A stretch of 64,000 bases of DNA from Rhodococcus sp. 105337 (GTDB lineage: Bacteria; Actinomycetota; Actinomycetes; Mycobacteriales; Mycobacteriaceae): the NCBI RefSeq assembly GCF_012844225.1, contig NZ_JABAGQ010000012.1, positions 1-64,000 of the forward strand, read 5' to 3'. The notes under the pieces were generated by a model. It worked only from the letters and a program-made list of their open reading frames with translations. It made no database searches and was not told the DNA's origin. This document shows positions 7,638 through 15,111 of this stretch, piece after piece. Within the stretch, counting starts at the first letter, position 1. Each line of letters opens with the position of its first letter. The position numbers and the translations under genes were made by a program.

Positions 7638-9319
7638 GTCGGTGCCTCCTCCTCGGCGATCCGGTCGACGATTGCGGCGGCGCGCGCCGCGGCTCCGGAG
7701 GTCTGCCAGCGTGCCCACTGCGCGGGGTCCTCACCGCGGGCCCGCTCGATCAACTCCGGCCACCGGTCGGGGTCCGGCCACTCCGGCAACCCCACCGACA
7801 ATCCGGCGCTGTGGAGGGCGGCCGTCGTGGCGTGCTGCTCGTCGTAGGGACGCCGCTCGGCGACGAGCACCGCGGGGCGCCGAGCCGCTGCGATGTCGGC
7901 GACGGTGTTCTGTCCGGCGTGGCCGATCACCACGTCGGCCCGGCACAGCGAGGGCCACGGATCGTCGGCCCAGACGCCCCCGGGAACTCCCAGGCCTTCC
8001 CACCGGTACCGGGTGTGGCGACTCTTCCAGGACCGAAAATCACCGGACGACAAGGCCGAACCACCACTCCCGCCCATCACCAGCACGGTGGGACGGTCAT
8101 CGGAATCGTCCGCATCGGGGGGAGTGCGGCGCCCGTCGAATCGGCTGATGCCACCCACATACGACGTCTTGTGCGCGTACGGGTGCAGCCACTCGGGGTC
8201 GTACACCTCCTGCGGCCACGCGGCGATCAGGTGGTCTGCCGAGCGGTAACCGAGAGTGTGCGGTGCGTCGGTGCGGGTTCCGGGCATGGCCATGACCACG
8301 ACCGGGATGCCGAACAATCGCGCCAGCAACGTCACCTCCACCGACACATCCACCACCATTACCCGGGCCATCGCGTCGGTGTCGCCCGCGGGGACCAGCA
8401 CCCCCGACCCGGAGTCGACGATCTCGGGAATCCCGCCGCGGGCGAACGCCACCACGGGGGTGCCGCAGGCAAGGGCTTCGGCGACGACCAGGCCGTACGG
8501 TTCGTCCCAGCACGGCGTGATCAGGACGGCAGCGCTGTGGCCCACCCGGGCAGCCAGTTCCGTGCGCGGCAGATGTCCGAGGTATTCGACTTCGCCGCCG
8601 AGTCGGGGGGCGATGCGGTCGTCGAAATACTTCCGGTCGGAGATCGGTCCGGCAAGGGCGAGCCTGCGGCCGCTTCGGCGCGCGACCTCGATCGCGAGAT
8701 GCGCGCCTTTTTCCGGCACGAGGCGTCCGAACCACATCAGGTCGGTCCCGCCGGGACCGACCGGCCAGCCCGAGAGGTCCACCCCGTTGGGGATGACGGT
8801 CGCGGGAGCCTCGAGCGCGTGCCGCCACGCGTGCGCCGTATGCCGGCTGACCGCGACGAAGGTCGCCGGGACCTGTGCCGTCGCGGCCAGGGCCGACTCG
8901 AGCCAGGGGGTCGGCGGAGTGTGCAGCGTGCAGACCATCGGGATGCGCAGTGCCGGTGCCATCGCCACCGGCAGGTAATGCAGGCTGTGGTTGTGGACGA
9001 CGTCGAAGGAGTCGGCCAGCGGACCCGCCAGGTTCAGCATCAACGACAGGTACGCGTGGTGGTCCTCGAGGAAGCCCTTCGGTGCCATGGACGGGTCGTG
9101 GCGCGCGGTCGCGCTGGGGGAGAAGGACCGGACCTCCAGATGTGAGGCACCGAGGGACTCGTCGGAACCGGACGCCGCGAACAGTGTGACGTGGTGACCG
9201 GCTTCTCCGAGGGCACGCGCCAGATGCCAGACGTGGGACTCGAGGCCACCGGCGAACGGCTGGCGGATGGGATACCGGTTCGACGCGACGAGCGCGATGC
9301 GCAGCGGTCGGGCGGTCAT
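7634..9319 (-). CDS. Chimeric glycosyltransferase: GT4 N-part fused to GT28-like C-part
   Basis: A 561-residue protein made of two unrelated glycosyltransferase pieces. Residues 1 to about 320 are a GT4 enzyme: GGLESHVWHLARAL near the start, HNHSLHYLP, and the donor-site motif EPYGLVVAEALACGTPVV. From about Asp324 (VVDVSVEVTLLARLFGIPVVV) the sequence is that of a MurG/GT28-like enzyme, including VMGGSGGS and GHAGQNTVADIAAARRPAVL. The GT4 part lacks its usual last 60-80 residues. The GT28 part lacks about the first 100 residues, including the glycine-rich N-terminal loop. The simplest reading is an in-frame deletion that joined two neighbouring genes. ATG 9319 overlaps the upstream stop (ATGA), and the stop overlaps the next GTG. 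The function of the chimera is unknown. Confidence 0.75.
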   Translation of the reverse strand: MTARPLRIALVASNRYPIRQPFAGGLESHVWHLARALGEAGHHVTLFAASGSDESLGASHLEVRSFSPSATARHDPSMAPKGFLEDHHAYLSLMLNLAGPLADSFDVVHNHSLHYLPVAMAPALRIPMVCTLHTPPTPWLESALAATAQVPATFVAVSRHTAHAWRHALEAPATVIPNGVDLSGWPVGPGGTDLMWFGRLVPEKGAHLAIEVARRSGRRLALAGPISDRKYFDDRIAPRLGGEVEYLGHLPRTELAARVGHSAAVLITPCWDEPYGLVVAEALACGTPVVAFARGGIPEIVDSGSGVLVPAGDTDAMARVMVVDVSVEVTLLARLFGIPVVVMAMPGTRTDAPHTLGYRSADHLIAAWPQEVYDPEWLHPYAHKTSYVGGISRFDGRRTPPDADDSDDRPTVLVMGGSGGSALSSGDFRSWKSRHTRYRWEGLGVPGGVWADDPWPSLCRADVVIGHAGQNTVADIAAARRPAVLVAERRPYDEQHATTAALHSAGLSVGLPEWPDPDRWPELIERARGEDPAQWARWQTSGAAARAAAIVDRIAEEEAPT

Positions 9320-10380
9320 GCCGAGGCCCGCTCGTAGATATCGCGGTGGGCCGCGGCGAGACGTCGGCGTTGCTCGAGTCGTCGCGGCCACTGTGCCCGC
9401 GGAATGTGGTGCCGCCGTTCGTACAGCGACCGGATGGAGCGGTCGAGGGAGGCCGGGTCGAACCGGTCCTCGTCCAGGGTGAACACGTCGCAGGACTGTT
9501 GCTGACGATAGAAACCGCAGCTCGGAGCAACCACCGCGGTTCCGAGATCGTGGCAGGCCTCCAGCCAGCCCGAATGGGTCCCGAATCGGTACGGGAGCAC
9601 CGACACCGTCAACTCCGAGAGGTATTGCCACAGTTCGTCGTCGTCGAAATACGGGTGCACCCGGACGTCCACCGCGGGATTCTCCCCGAGCGCCAGCAGC
9701 GCGGCTCCCATGTCCGGGGCGTACCAATGGTTGGACGGAACGAAGATCTCGTCGTGCAGATCGATCTGCAGCCGGGCCTCGGGCAGGTCGGCGACCGTTC
9801 GAGCCAGCGCGGTCACGACCGGCAGCACATCCATATTGGCTCGCAGGCTCTTCGCATGGACACCGACGACGAACGGGTCCGGCGGGCGGTGCGGCGCGTC
9901 GAACCAGTCCCGCTCGAGCACGTGCGGGTGCGGCAGGACCGTCGAGGTCCGTCCCCAGCCGGCCCGGATTCTCGCGGCAGCGCCGGGGGTGAGGGTGATC
10001 AGTTCCCGGGCCGCCGGTATCAGCACGTCGAGGTTCTTCAGATGCGCGCCCGGGGTGGGGTGGTGAGGGTTTCTCAGGTCGTGCACGGTGTAGACGAGGG
10101 GGATCCGGTGGGTGTCGAGGGCGCCGACGACCTCCTCGAGCACTTCGGGTTCCACCGCGTCGAACCCGAAGTGGATGTGGAAGATGTCGAATTCATCGTG
10201 GTGATCGTCGATCCATCCGGGCTCGAGCATCATCGGTGGCCACCATCCACCGGGGACCTTTCGTCCGTCGGCGGGTACCGGGTCGGGCAGCCGGATCACT
10301 CCGTCGTCGCCGTCGGGTGACGACAGATGCCGCACGTAGACGTGCGATGCGGGGACCGACGCGACACGCAGTGTTCTCAT
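9316..10380 (-). CDS. Glycosyltransferase, GT4-like
   Basis: A 354-residue GT-B type glycosyltransferase, first gene of the three-gene operon. Seen are FDIFHIHFGFDAVEP and YTVHDLRNPHHP in the N-terminal domain, the linker VLPHPHVL, and a C-terminal domain with the SVLPYRFGTHSGWLEACHDLGTAVVAP donor loop, where the usual Glu is replaced by Gly/Trp residues. ATG 10380 is chosen for the GAGGAAGG sequence 5 bases upstream. The operon probably decorates a cell-envelope or secreted glycan. Donor and acceptor cannot be told. Confidence 0.8.
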   Translation of the reverse strand: MRTLRVASVPASHVYVRHLSSPDGDDGVIRLPDPVPADGRKVPGGWWPPMMLEPGWIDDHHDEFDIFHIHFGFDAVEPEVLEEVVGALDTHRIPLVYTVHDLRNPHHPTPGAHLKNLDVLIPAARELITLTPGAAARIRAGWGRTSTVLPHPHVLERDWFDAPHRPPDPFVVGVHAKSLRANMDVLPVVTALARTVADLPEARLQIDLHDEIFVPSNHWYAPDMGAALLALGENPAVDVRVHPYFDDDELWQYLSELTVSVLPYRFGTHSGWLEACHDLGTAVVAPSCGFYRQQQSCDVFTLDEDRFDPASLDRSIRSLYERRHHIPRAQWPRRLEQRRRLAAAHRDIYERASA

Positions 10381-10556
10381 ACGCACCTTCCTCGGGCACG
10401 GAGTCGTCGGCCGAACCCGGCCGACCCTCGGTAATCGCCGGGGTATACCCGGTTTCGAGCGGATGACACCGATGTCCGAGCCGAGCGCGTCATCGTTCCG
10501 GAATCGTCCATGGCGGCCGCTCGTACCGAGTAGGTTCCTGCTCGGAAGGGGCGACG

Positions 10557-12047
10557 ATGACTCGAGCCGGCAGCAAGCGCGATCGGGGTCTGTTCCGAGT
10601 GAAGTCGGTGGAGCAATCCATCCGCGATACCGACGACCCGGATTCGAAGCTGCGCAAGGATCTCACCGCGTGGGACCTGATCGTGTTCGGTGTCGCGGTC
10701 GTCATCGGCGCCGGCATCTTCACCCTCACCGCTCGCACGGCCGGGAATGTCGCGGGACCGTCGGTGTCGCTGGCGTTCGTCCTCGCCGCCATTGCCTGTG
10801 CTCTCGCCGCGTTGTGTTACGCGGAGTTCGCGTCCACCGTGCCTGTCGCGGGTAGCGCATACACCTATTCGTTCGCGACATTCGGCGAGTTCGTCGCCTG
10901 GATCATCGGCTGGGATCTCATCCTGGAGTTCGCGCTTGCCGCGGCGGTGGTCGGCAAGGGCTGGTCGCTGTATCTCGGCGAGGTGATGGGAGGGCTGTCG
11001 TCGAGCGTGATGGTCGGACCGGTCAAGGTGGACTGGGGAGCGGTTCTGATCGTCGTGGTGATCGGCGTCGTCATCGCGTCCGGAACCAAGCTGTCCTCCC
11101 GGGTGTCGCTGGTGATCACCTCGATCAAGGTCGGGGTGGTCATCTTCGTCGTCGCGCTCGGGGCGTTCTACATCAAGGCGGAGAACTACACGCCCTACAT
11201 CCCGCCGGCCGAGGCCGCGGAGACCGACAACGGACTGCACCAGTCGCTGTTCTCTTTCGTCACCGGAGCGGGAGGCAGCACGTTCGGCTGGTACGGCCTG
11301 CTCGCCGCGGCGAGTCTCGTCTTCTTCGCATTCATCGGCTTCGATGTCGTCGCGACGACTGCCGAGGAGACGCGGACTCCGCAGAAAGCCGTGCCGATCG
11401 GGATCCTCGGTTCGCTCGCGATCGTCACCGTGCTCTATGTCGCTGTGAGTCTCGTCCTGACGGGCATGGTGAACTACCAGGAACTCGAGGGCGACGAGTC
11501 GACCCTGGCCACCGCCTTCGCGATCAACGGCATGGATTGGGCGAAGAACCTGATTTCCATCGGTGCCCTCGCAGGCCTCACCACCGTGGTGATGGTGCTG
11601 ATGCTGGGTCAGACGCGTGTGCTGTTCGCGATGGCACGCGATGGCCTCATGCCTCGTCGACTCGCCCACACGGGCACGCGGGGAACACCGGTGCGGACGA
11701 CGGTCGTCGTCACCGTGGTGGTGGCTGTGCTCGCCGGCCTGGTTCCGCTGGGCACCCTCGAAGAGATGGTGAACATCGGCACGCTCTTCGCGTTCGTCCT
11801 GGTATCGATCGGAGTGCTCGTGCTGCGCCGTACCCGGGGCGATCTCGAACGCGGGTTCCGGGTGCCGTTGGTGCCGTACGTGCCGATACTCGCGGTGCTG
11901 GCCTGCCTGTGGCTCATGGTGAACCTCTCGGTGGAGACGTGGATCCGCTTCGTCGTGTGGATGGCGATCGGGGTCGTCATCTACTTCGTGTACAGCCGAC
12001 GTCATTCGGTGCTGGCAGGCACTGCTGACCCCGATCCGCCGGTATAG
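10557..12047 (+). CDS. Amino-acid permease, cationic amino acid transporter type
   Basis: A 496-residue APC-superfamily permease with about 12 membrane segments. It starts with the conserved WDLIVFGVAVVIGAGIF helix-1 motif (the GAGIF unwound substrate loop) and continues with YAEFASTVPVAGSAYTY and FIGFDVVATTAEET, all hallmarks of the CAT branch. It likely imports amino acids with protons; the exact substrate is not readable. GGAAGGGGCG precedes the ATG. It is divergent from the glycosyltransferase operon (176-bp intergenic region) and is followed by a monocistronic yceI-like gene. Confidence 0.88.
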   Translation: MTRAGSKRDRGLFRVKSVEQSIRDTDDPDSKLRKDLTAWDLIVFGVAVVIGAGIFTLTARTAGNVAGPSVSLAFVLAAIACALAALCYAEFASTVPVAGSAYTYSFATFGEFVAWIIGWDLILEFALAAAVVGKGWSLYLGEVMGGLSSSVMVGPVKVDWGAVLIVVVIGVVIASGTKLSSRVSLVITSIKVGVVIFVVALGAFYIKAENYTPYIPPAEAAETDNGLHQSLFSFVTGAGGSTFGWYGLLAAASLVFFAFIGFDVVATTAEETRTPQKAVPIGILGSLAIVTVLYVAVSLVLTGMVNYQELEGDESTLATAFAINGMDWAKNLISIGALAGLTTVVMVLMLGQTRVLFAMARDGLMPRRLAHTGTRGTPVRTTVVVTVVVAVLAGLVPLGTLEEMVNIGTLFAFVLVSIGVLVLRRTRGDLERGFRVPLVPYVPILAVLACLWLMVNLSVETWIRFVVWMAIGVVIYFVYSRRHSVLAGTADPDPPV

Positions 12048-12123
12048 ATCCGGGGAGCACAGCGTTCGACCTCTTCTCGCGTTCGACCCCGCACGGCGTT
12101 GAAGCCTCAACTACTGTCGGGGC

Positions 12124-12810
12124 ATGCGCAAGCTCGGATGGTCCCTCGCTGCCATTGTCGTGATCGCGATCGTCGGGTTCTTCGTCGCGCCGTGGGTCTA
12201 CGGCAACTTCATCGCCGAGGACGACGCGCCGGCAGCGTCGGTTTCCGAATCCGGTGCCGAAGCCGCCTCCGGTGAGCTGAACGGTTCCTGGACGGTGACT
12301 GCGGGGACCGACCCGAACCGCACCGCCGCGGGCTACACCGTCGAGGAGATCCTGCGCGGAGCCGATGTCACCGTGGTGGGCAGTACCGACCAGGTGACCG
12401 GCACCGCCACCATCGAGAACGACACGCTCACTGCCGCCGAGGTGACGGTCCGGGTGGACTCGGTCACCACCGACAGTTCCCAGCGCGACGGGCAGTTTCG
12501 CGATCGGGTGATGAACACCGGGACCTATCCGACGGCGACGTTCGTCCTGACCGAACCGGTGGACCTGACGGCGCTCCCGACGGATGGAACGGCGACGACC
12601 TTGCCTGCGACCGGGACGCTGACGTTGCGGGGGCAGGAGCGACCGGCCACGCTGGAGGTGCAGGTGCTCCGCACCGGTGACGTGATCGTGGCGTCTGGAA
12701 GCATCCCGACGGTCTGGGCGGATTACGGTGTGGAACCGCCGAATCTCGGGTTCGTGACCGTCGACAGCACCGGAAGCATCGACTTCCTGATCACGCTCGA
12801 GCGGACCTGA
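12124..12810 (+). CDS. YceI-like domain protein with membrane anchor
   Basis: A 228-residue protein with one N-terminal hydrophobic segment (residues 4-23) and a Ser/Ala/Glu linker. It ends in a YceI-type lipocalin-like beta barrel (SWTVTAG...VGYTVEEIL-like start; DGQFRDRVMNTGTYPTATFVLTEPV in the middle). The family binds isoprenoid-like lipids in an extracytoplasmic barrel. TACTGT (12112-12117) ends 6 bases before the ATG with no Shine-Dalgarno, so it is probably leaderless. Its 3' end overlaps that of the convergent desaturase gene by 20 bp. Confidence 0.85.
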   Translation: MRKLGWSLAAIVVIAIVGFFVAPWVYGNFIAEDDAPAASVSESGAEAASGELNGSWTVTAGTDPNRTAAGYTVEEILRGADVTVVGSTDQVTGTATIENDTLTAAEVTVRVDSVTTDSSQRDGQFRDRVMNTGTYPTATFVLTEPVDLTALPTDGTATTLPATGTLTLRGQERPATLEVQVLRTGDVIVASGSIPTVWADYGVEPPNLGFVTVDSTGSIDFLITLERT

Positions 12811-13735
12811 CGGTCTCCGAATCCTCCCGGCCGTGTGCGGGAGTCCACCCGGGCGGTCCGAACACGTAACCCATCTTGTCCCGCAGGGCCGTTGCCGAAC
12901 GCCAGTCGCGGGCGATCGCTTTGTATTCGTGGGTCTGCAGTTCCCAGATCTTGTAGGTGCCCACGGGTTTCGTCAGGCCGTACGTCGGCCGGTGTGTCTC
13001 CGGCTGGAACGTGCCGAACATCCGGTCCCAGATGATGAACATGCCGGCGTAGTTGCGGTCGAGGTACTCGGGGTCGCAGCCGTGGTGGACCCGGTGATGC
13101 GAGGGGGTGTTGAAGACGAACTCGACGGGCCGGGGCAGGGTGCCGACTCGCTCGGTGTGCACGAAGAACTGGTAGACCAGGTTCACGGAGAAGCCGACGA
13201 ATACCATCCACGGCGGGATTCCCAGCAGCGGAAGGGGCAGCCACATGATGATCTCGCCGCTGTTGTTCCACTTCTGGCGCAGAGCCGTCGCGAAGTTGAA
13301 GTACTCGCTCGAATGATGAGCTTGATGGGTCGCCCACACGACGCGGACCCGGTGCGCGGTGCGGTGGTACCAGTAGAACAGCAGGTCCACCCCGACCAGC
13401 AGGATCACCCAGGTGTACCAGGCGTCGGCGGGCAGGTGCCACGGCGCTAGGTAGACCCAGATCGCGGAGTATCCGACGAGCGCGAGCACCTTCCAGAGTG
13501 CGCTGGTGACGATCGACACCAGTCCCATCGAGAGGCTTGCGCGTGCGTCGCGTGCTTCGTAGCCGCCTTTCGGCGGCTGCGTCCGGCCGTCGGGCCCGGG
13601 TTCGACGTGTTCGAGCGTGCGAGCCGCGACCCATTCCAGAACCAGGAACAACACGAAAGCCGGGATCGCGAGCGCGACCGGATCGTGCAGGGGCTCGAGC
13701 AACGACCCCCAGGAGTCGAAGAGGGTCTCCCGCAT
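12791..13735 (-). CDS. Sterol desaturase / fatty acid hydroxylase family protein
   Basis: A 314-residue membrane di-iron enzyme. The histidine clusters are all present: H124-RTA-H128, H137-QA-HH, and SHHRVHH near residue 213. Several hydrophobic segments surround them. Such enzymes hydroxylate or desaturate lipid chains or sterols; the substrate here is unknown. ATG 13735 (MRETLFDSWG) is preferred to GTG 13762, which has no ribosome-binding site. It is divergent from an Rrf2-type regulator 149 bp away, which could control it. Confidence 0.85.
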   Translation of the reverse strand: MRETLFDSWGSLLEPLHDPVALAIPAFVLFLVLEWVAARTLEHVEPGPDGRTQPPKGGYEARDARASLSMGLVSIVTSALWKVLALVGYSAIWVYLAPWHLPADAWYTWVILLVGVDLLFYWYHRTAHRVRVVWATHQAHHSSEYFNFATALRQKWNNSGEIIMWLPLPLLGIPPWMVFVGFSVNLVYQFFVHTERVGTLPRPVEFVFNTPSHHRVHHGCDPEYLDRNYAGMFIIWDRMFGTFQPETHRPTYGLTKPVGTYKIWELQTHEYKAIARDWRSATALRDKMGYVFGPPGWTPAHGREDSETVRSARA

Positions 13736-13883
13736 GGCACCACTTTCGGTAGGTGTGAACAACGGTTCAATCTACTCGTGATGTGGTGTGTGTCACCAGT
13801 AGCCTGGGAATCGTGAACGGCCGTTTCCGCAGTTTGCTGGTAGGAATTGGGGGTTCCGTCGGCAGCGTAGTGAGAGGCGTGGA

Positions 13884-14348
13884 ATGCACATCACCGCGAG
13901 GGTCGACTATGCCGTCCGTACCCTCCTCGAGCTCGCGGCCAAGGGCGACGGCCGCCCGGTGAAGGCCGAAACCCTCGCGACCGCGCAGTCGATCCCGCAC
14001 AAGTTCCTGGAGGCGGTGCTCGCCGATCTGCGGAGGGGCGGTCTGGTGTGCAGCAGGCGCGGCCCCGAAGGGGGTTATTGGCTCGCTCGTCCTCCGGGGG
14101 CGATCTCGATAGCCGATGTCATTCGGACGGTCGAGGGTCCTCTCGCGTCGGTCCGGGGTGAGCGGCCCGAGGATGTCGTCTACACCGGCGCGGCCGAGAA
14201 GTTGCGCGACGTCTGGATCGCGGTGCGGGTGAATCTGCGCGCGGTCCTCGAAGAGGTGTCGCTCGAGGATGTCGTCGCCGATGACCTGCCCGCGTTCGTC
14301 GAGGAACTCACTCGCGATCAGGGTGCCTGGGAGCGCCGCCGAGTGTGA
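13884..14348 (+). CDS. Rrf2 family transcriptional regulator
   Basis: A 154-residue winged-helix regulator of the Rrf2 family: MHITARVDYAVRTLLELA at the start, the helix-turn-helix about residues 27-50 (AQSIPHKFLEAVLADLRRGGLV) and the wing RRGPEGGYWLARPP. The three cysteines that bind an Fe-S cluster in IscR/NsrR/RsrR are absent (only one Cys, in LVCSRR), so it should sense something else. GAGAGG lies before the ATG. The divergent desaturase is the likeliest target besides itself. Confidence 0.87.
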   Translation: MHITARVDYAVRTLLELAAKGDGRPVKAETLATAQSIPHKFLEAVLADLRRGGLVCSRRGPEGGYWLARPPGAISIADVIRTVEGPLASVRGERPEDVVYTGAAEKLRDVWIAVRVNLRAVLEEVSLEDVVADDLPAFVEELTRDQGAWERRRV

Positions 14349-14391
14349 TCTGCGTTACTGCGAGCGCCCCGATGTGGGTAATCGCATAATC

Positions 14392-14437
14392 TTGCACACT
14401 TCTGCAAACTTACCGAGCTCTGCAATTTCTGTACGGT
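14392..14437 (+). promoter_or_regulatory. Inverted repeat and -10 box before tetR-mmpL
   Basis: TTGCACACTTCTGCAA (14392-14407) is an inverted repeat with 5-base arms, and TCTGCAA recurs at 14420-14426. TACGGT (14432-14437) ends 7 bases before the GTG of the TetR gene, as for a leaderless message. The repeat covers the expected -35 area, so TetR autorepression is likely. Confidence 0.45.
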
Positions 14438-14444
14438 CGATGGA

Positions 14445-15038
14445 GTGAGTCTTCCCTCCTCAGGTCTGCGCGACCGCAAGAAAGCGGCGACGCGGGCGGC
14501 GCTCGCCGAAGCGGCCGCCGAACTCGCCCGCGAGCACGGTGTGCACGCGGTCACCGCCGATGCGATCGCCGCACGCGCAGGCGTCTCGACGCGCACGTTC
14601 CACAACTACTTCGCCAGCAAGGAAGAAGCGGTCTTCGTTCATCTCGAGCGTGTGATCGAGGAATGGATCGAGATGTTGCGGCAGCGCCCGGCCGACGAAC
14701 ACATCCTCGATTCCCTCCGGGAATGCGCCGTCGGTCTCGTCACCGACCCGAAGTGGTCGTTCGACGAGATCGGTGCGTGTGTTTCGGTCGTGGAGGAATC
14801 TTCGGCACTGCTCGTCCGGGGCATCGAGGTCGAGCGACGGTCGACGCGGATGCTCATCGACGTCATCGCAGAACGCACGGGCACCGATCCGGGCGTGGAA
14901 CTGTTCCCCAACCTGATCCACCACGTGGCTCTCGGCGCGATCAAGGCAGCGATCGAGATGCATCTCGCGGGAGTCGGCCGGTCGCCCGAAGACCTCATCC
15001 GCGACGCCTTCGGCCGGTTGCGTCTCGGTTTCCCGTAA
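14445..15038 (+). CDS. TetR family regulator (of the MMPL transporter)
   Basis: A 197-residue TetR regulator. Its N-terminal helix-turn-helix is complete (LREHGVHAVTADAIAARAG-like region, then VSTRTFHNYFASKEEAV), followed by a variable ligand-binding domain. GTG 14445 fits the TACGGT box 7 bases upstream. It is followed 73 bp later by an MMPL transporter on the same strand, a common repressor-exporter arrangement, so it probably represses that gene and itself. The ligand is unknown. Confidence 0.87.
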   Translation: MSLPSSGLRDRKKAATRAALAEAAAELAREHGVHAVTADAIAARAGVSTRTFHNYFASKEEAVFVHLERVIEEWIEMLRQRPADEHILDSLRECAVGLVTDPKWSFDEIGACVSVVEESSALLVRGIEVERRSTRMLIDVIAERTGTDPGVELFPNLIHHVALGAIKAAIEMHLAGVGRSPEDLIRDAFGRLRLGFP

Positions 15039-15111
15039 CGCGCGAGTACGCCCCACAGCGGTCGACTCGACCCCTCCCTCCGCAAGAAATGTCCGAACGA
15101 AAGGGTGCCTC

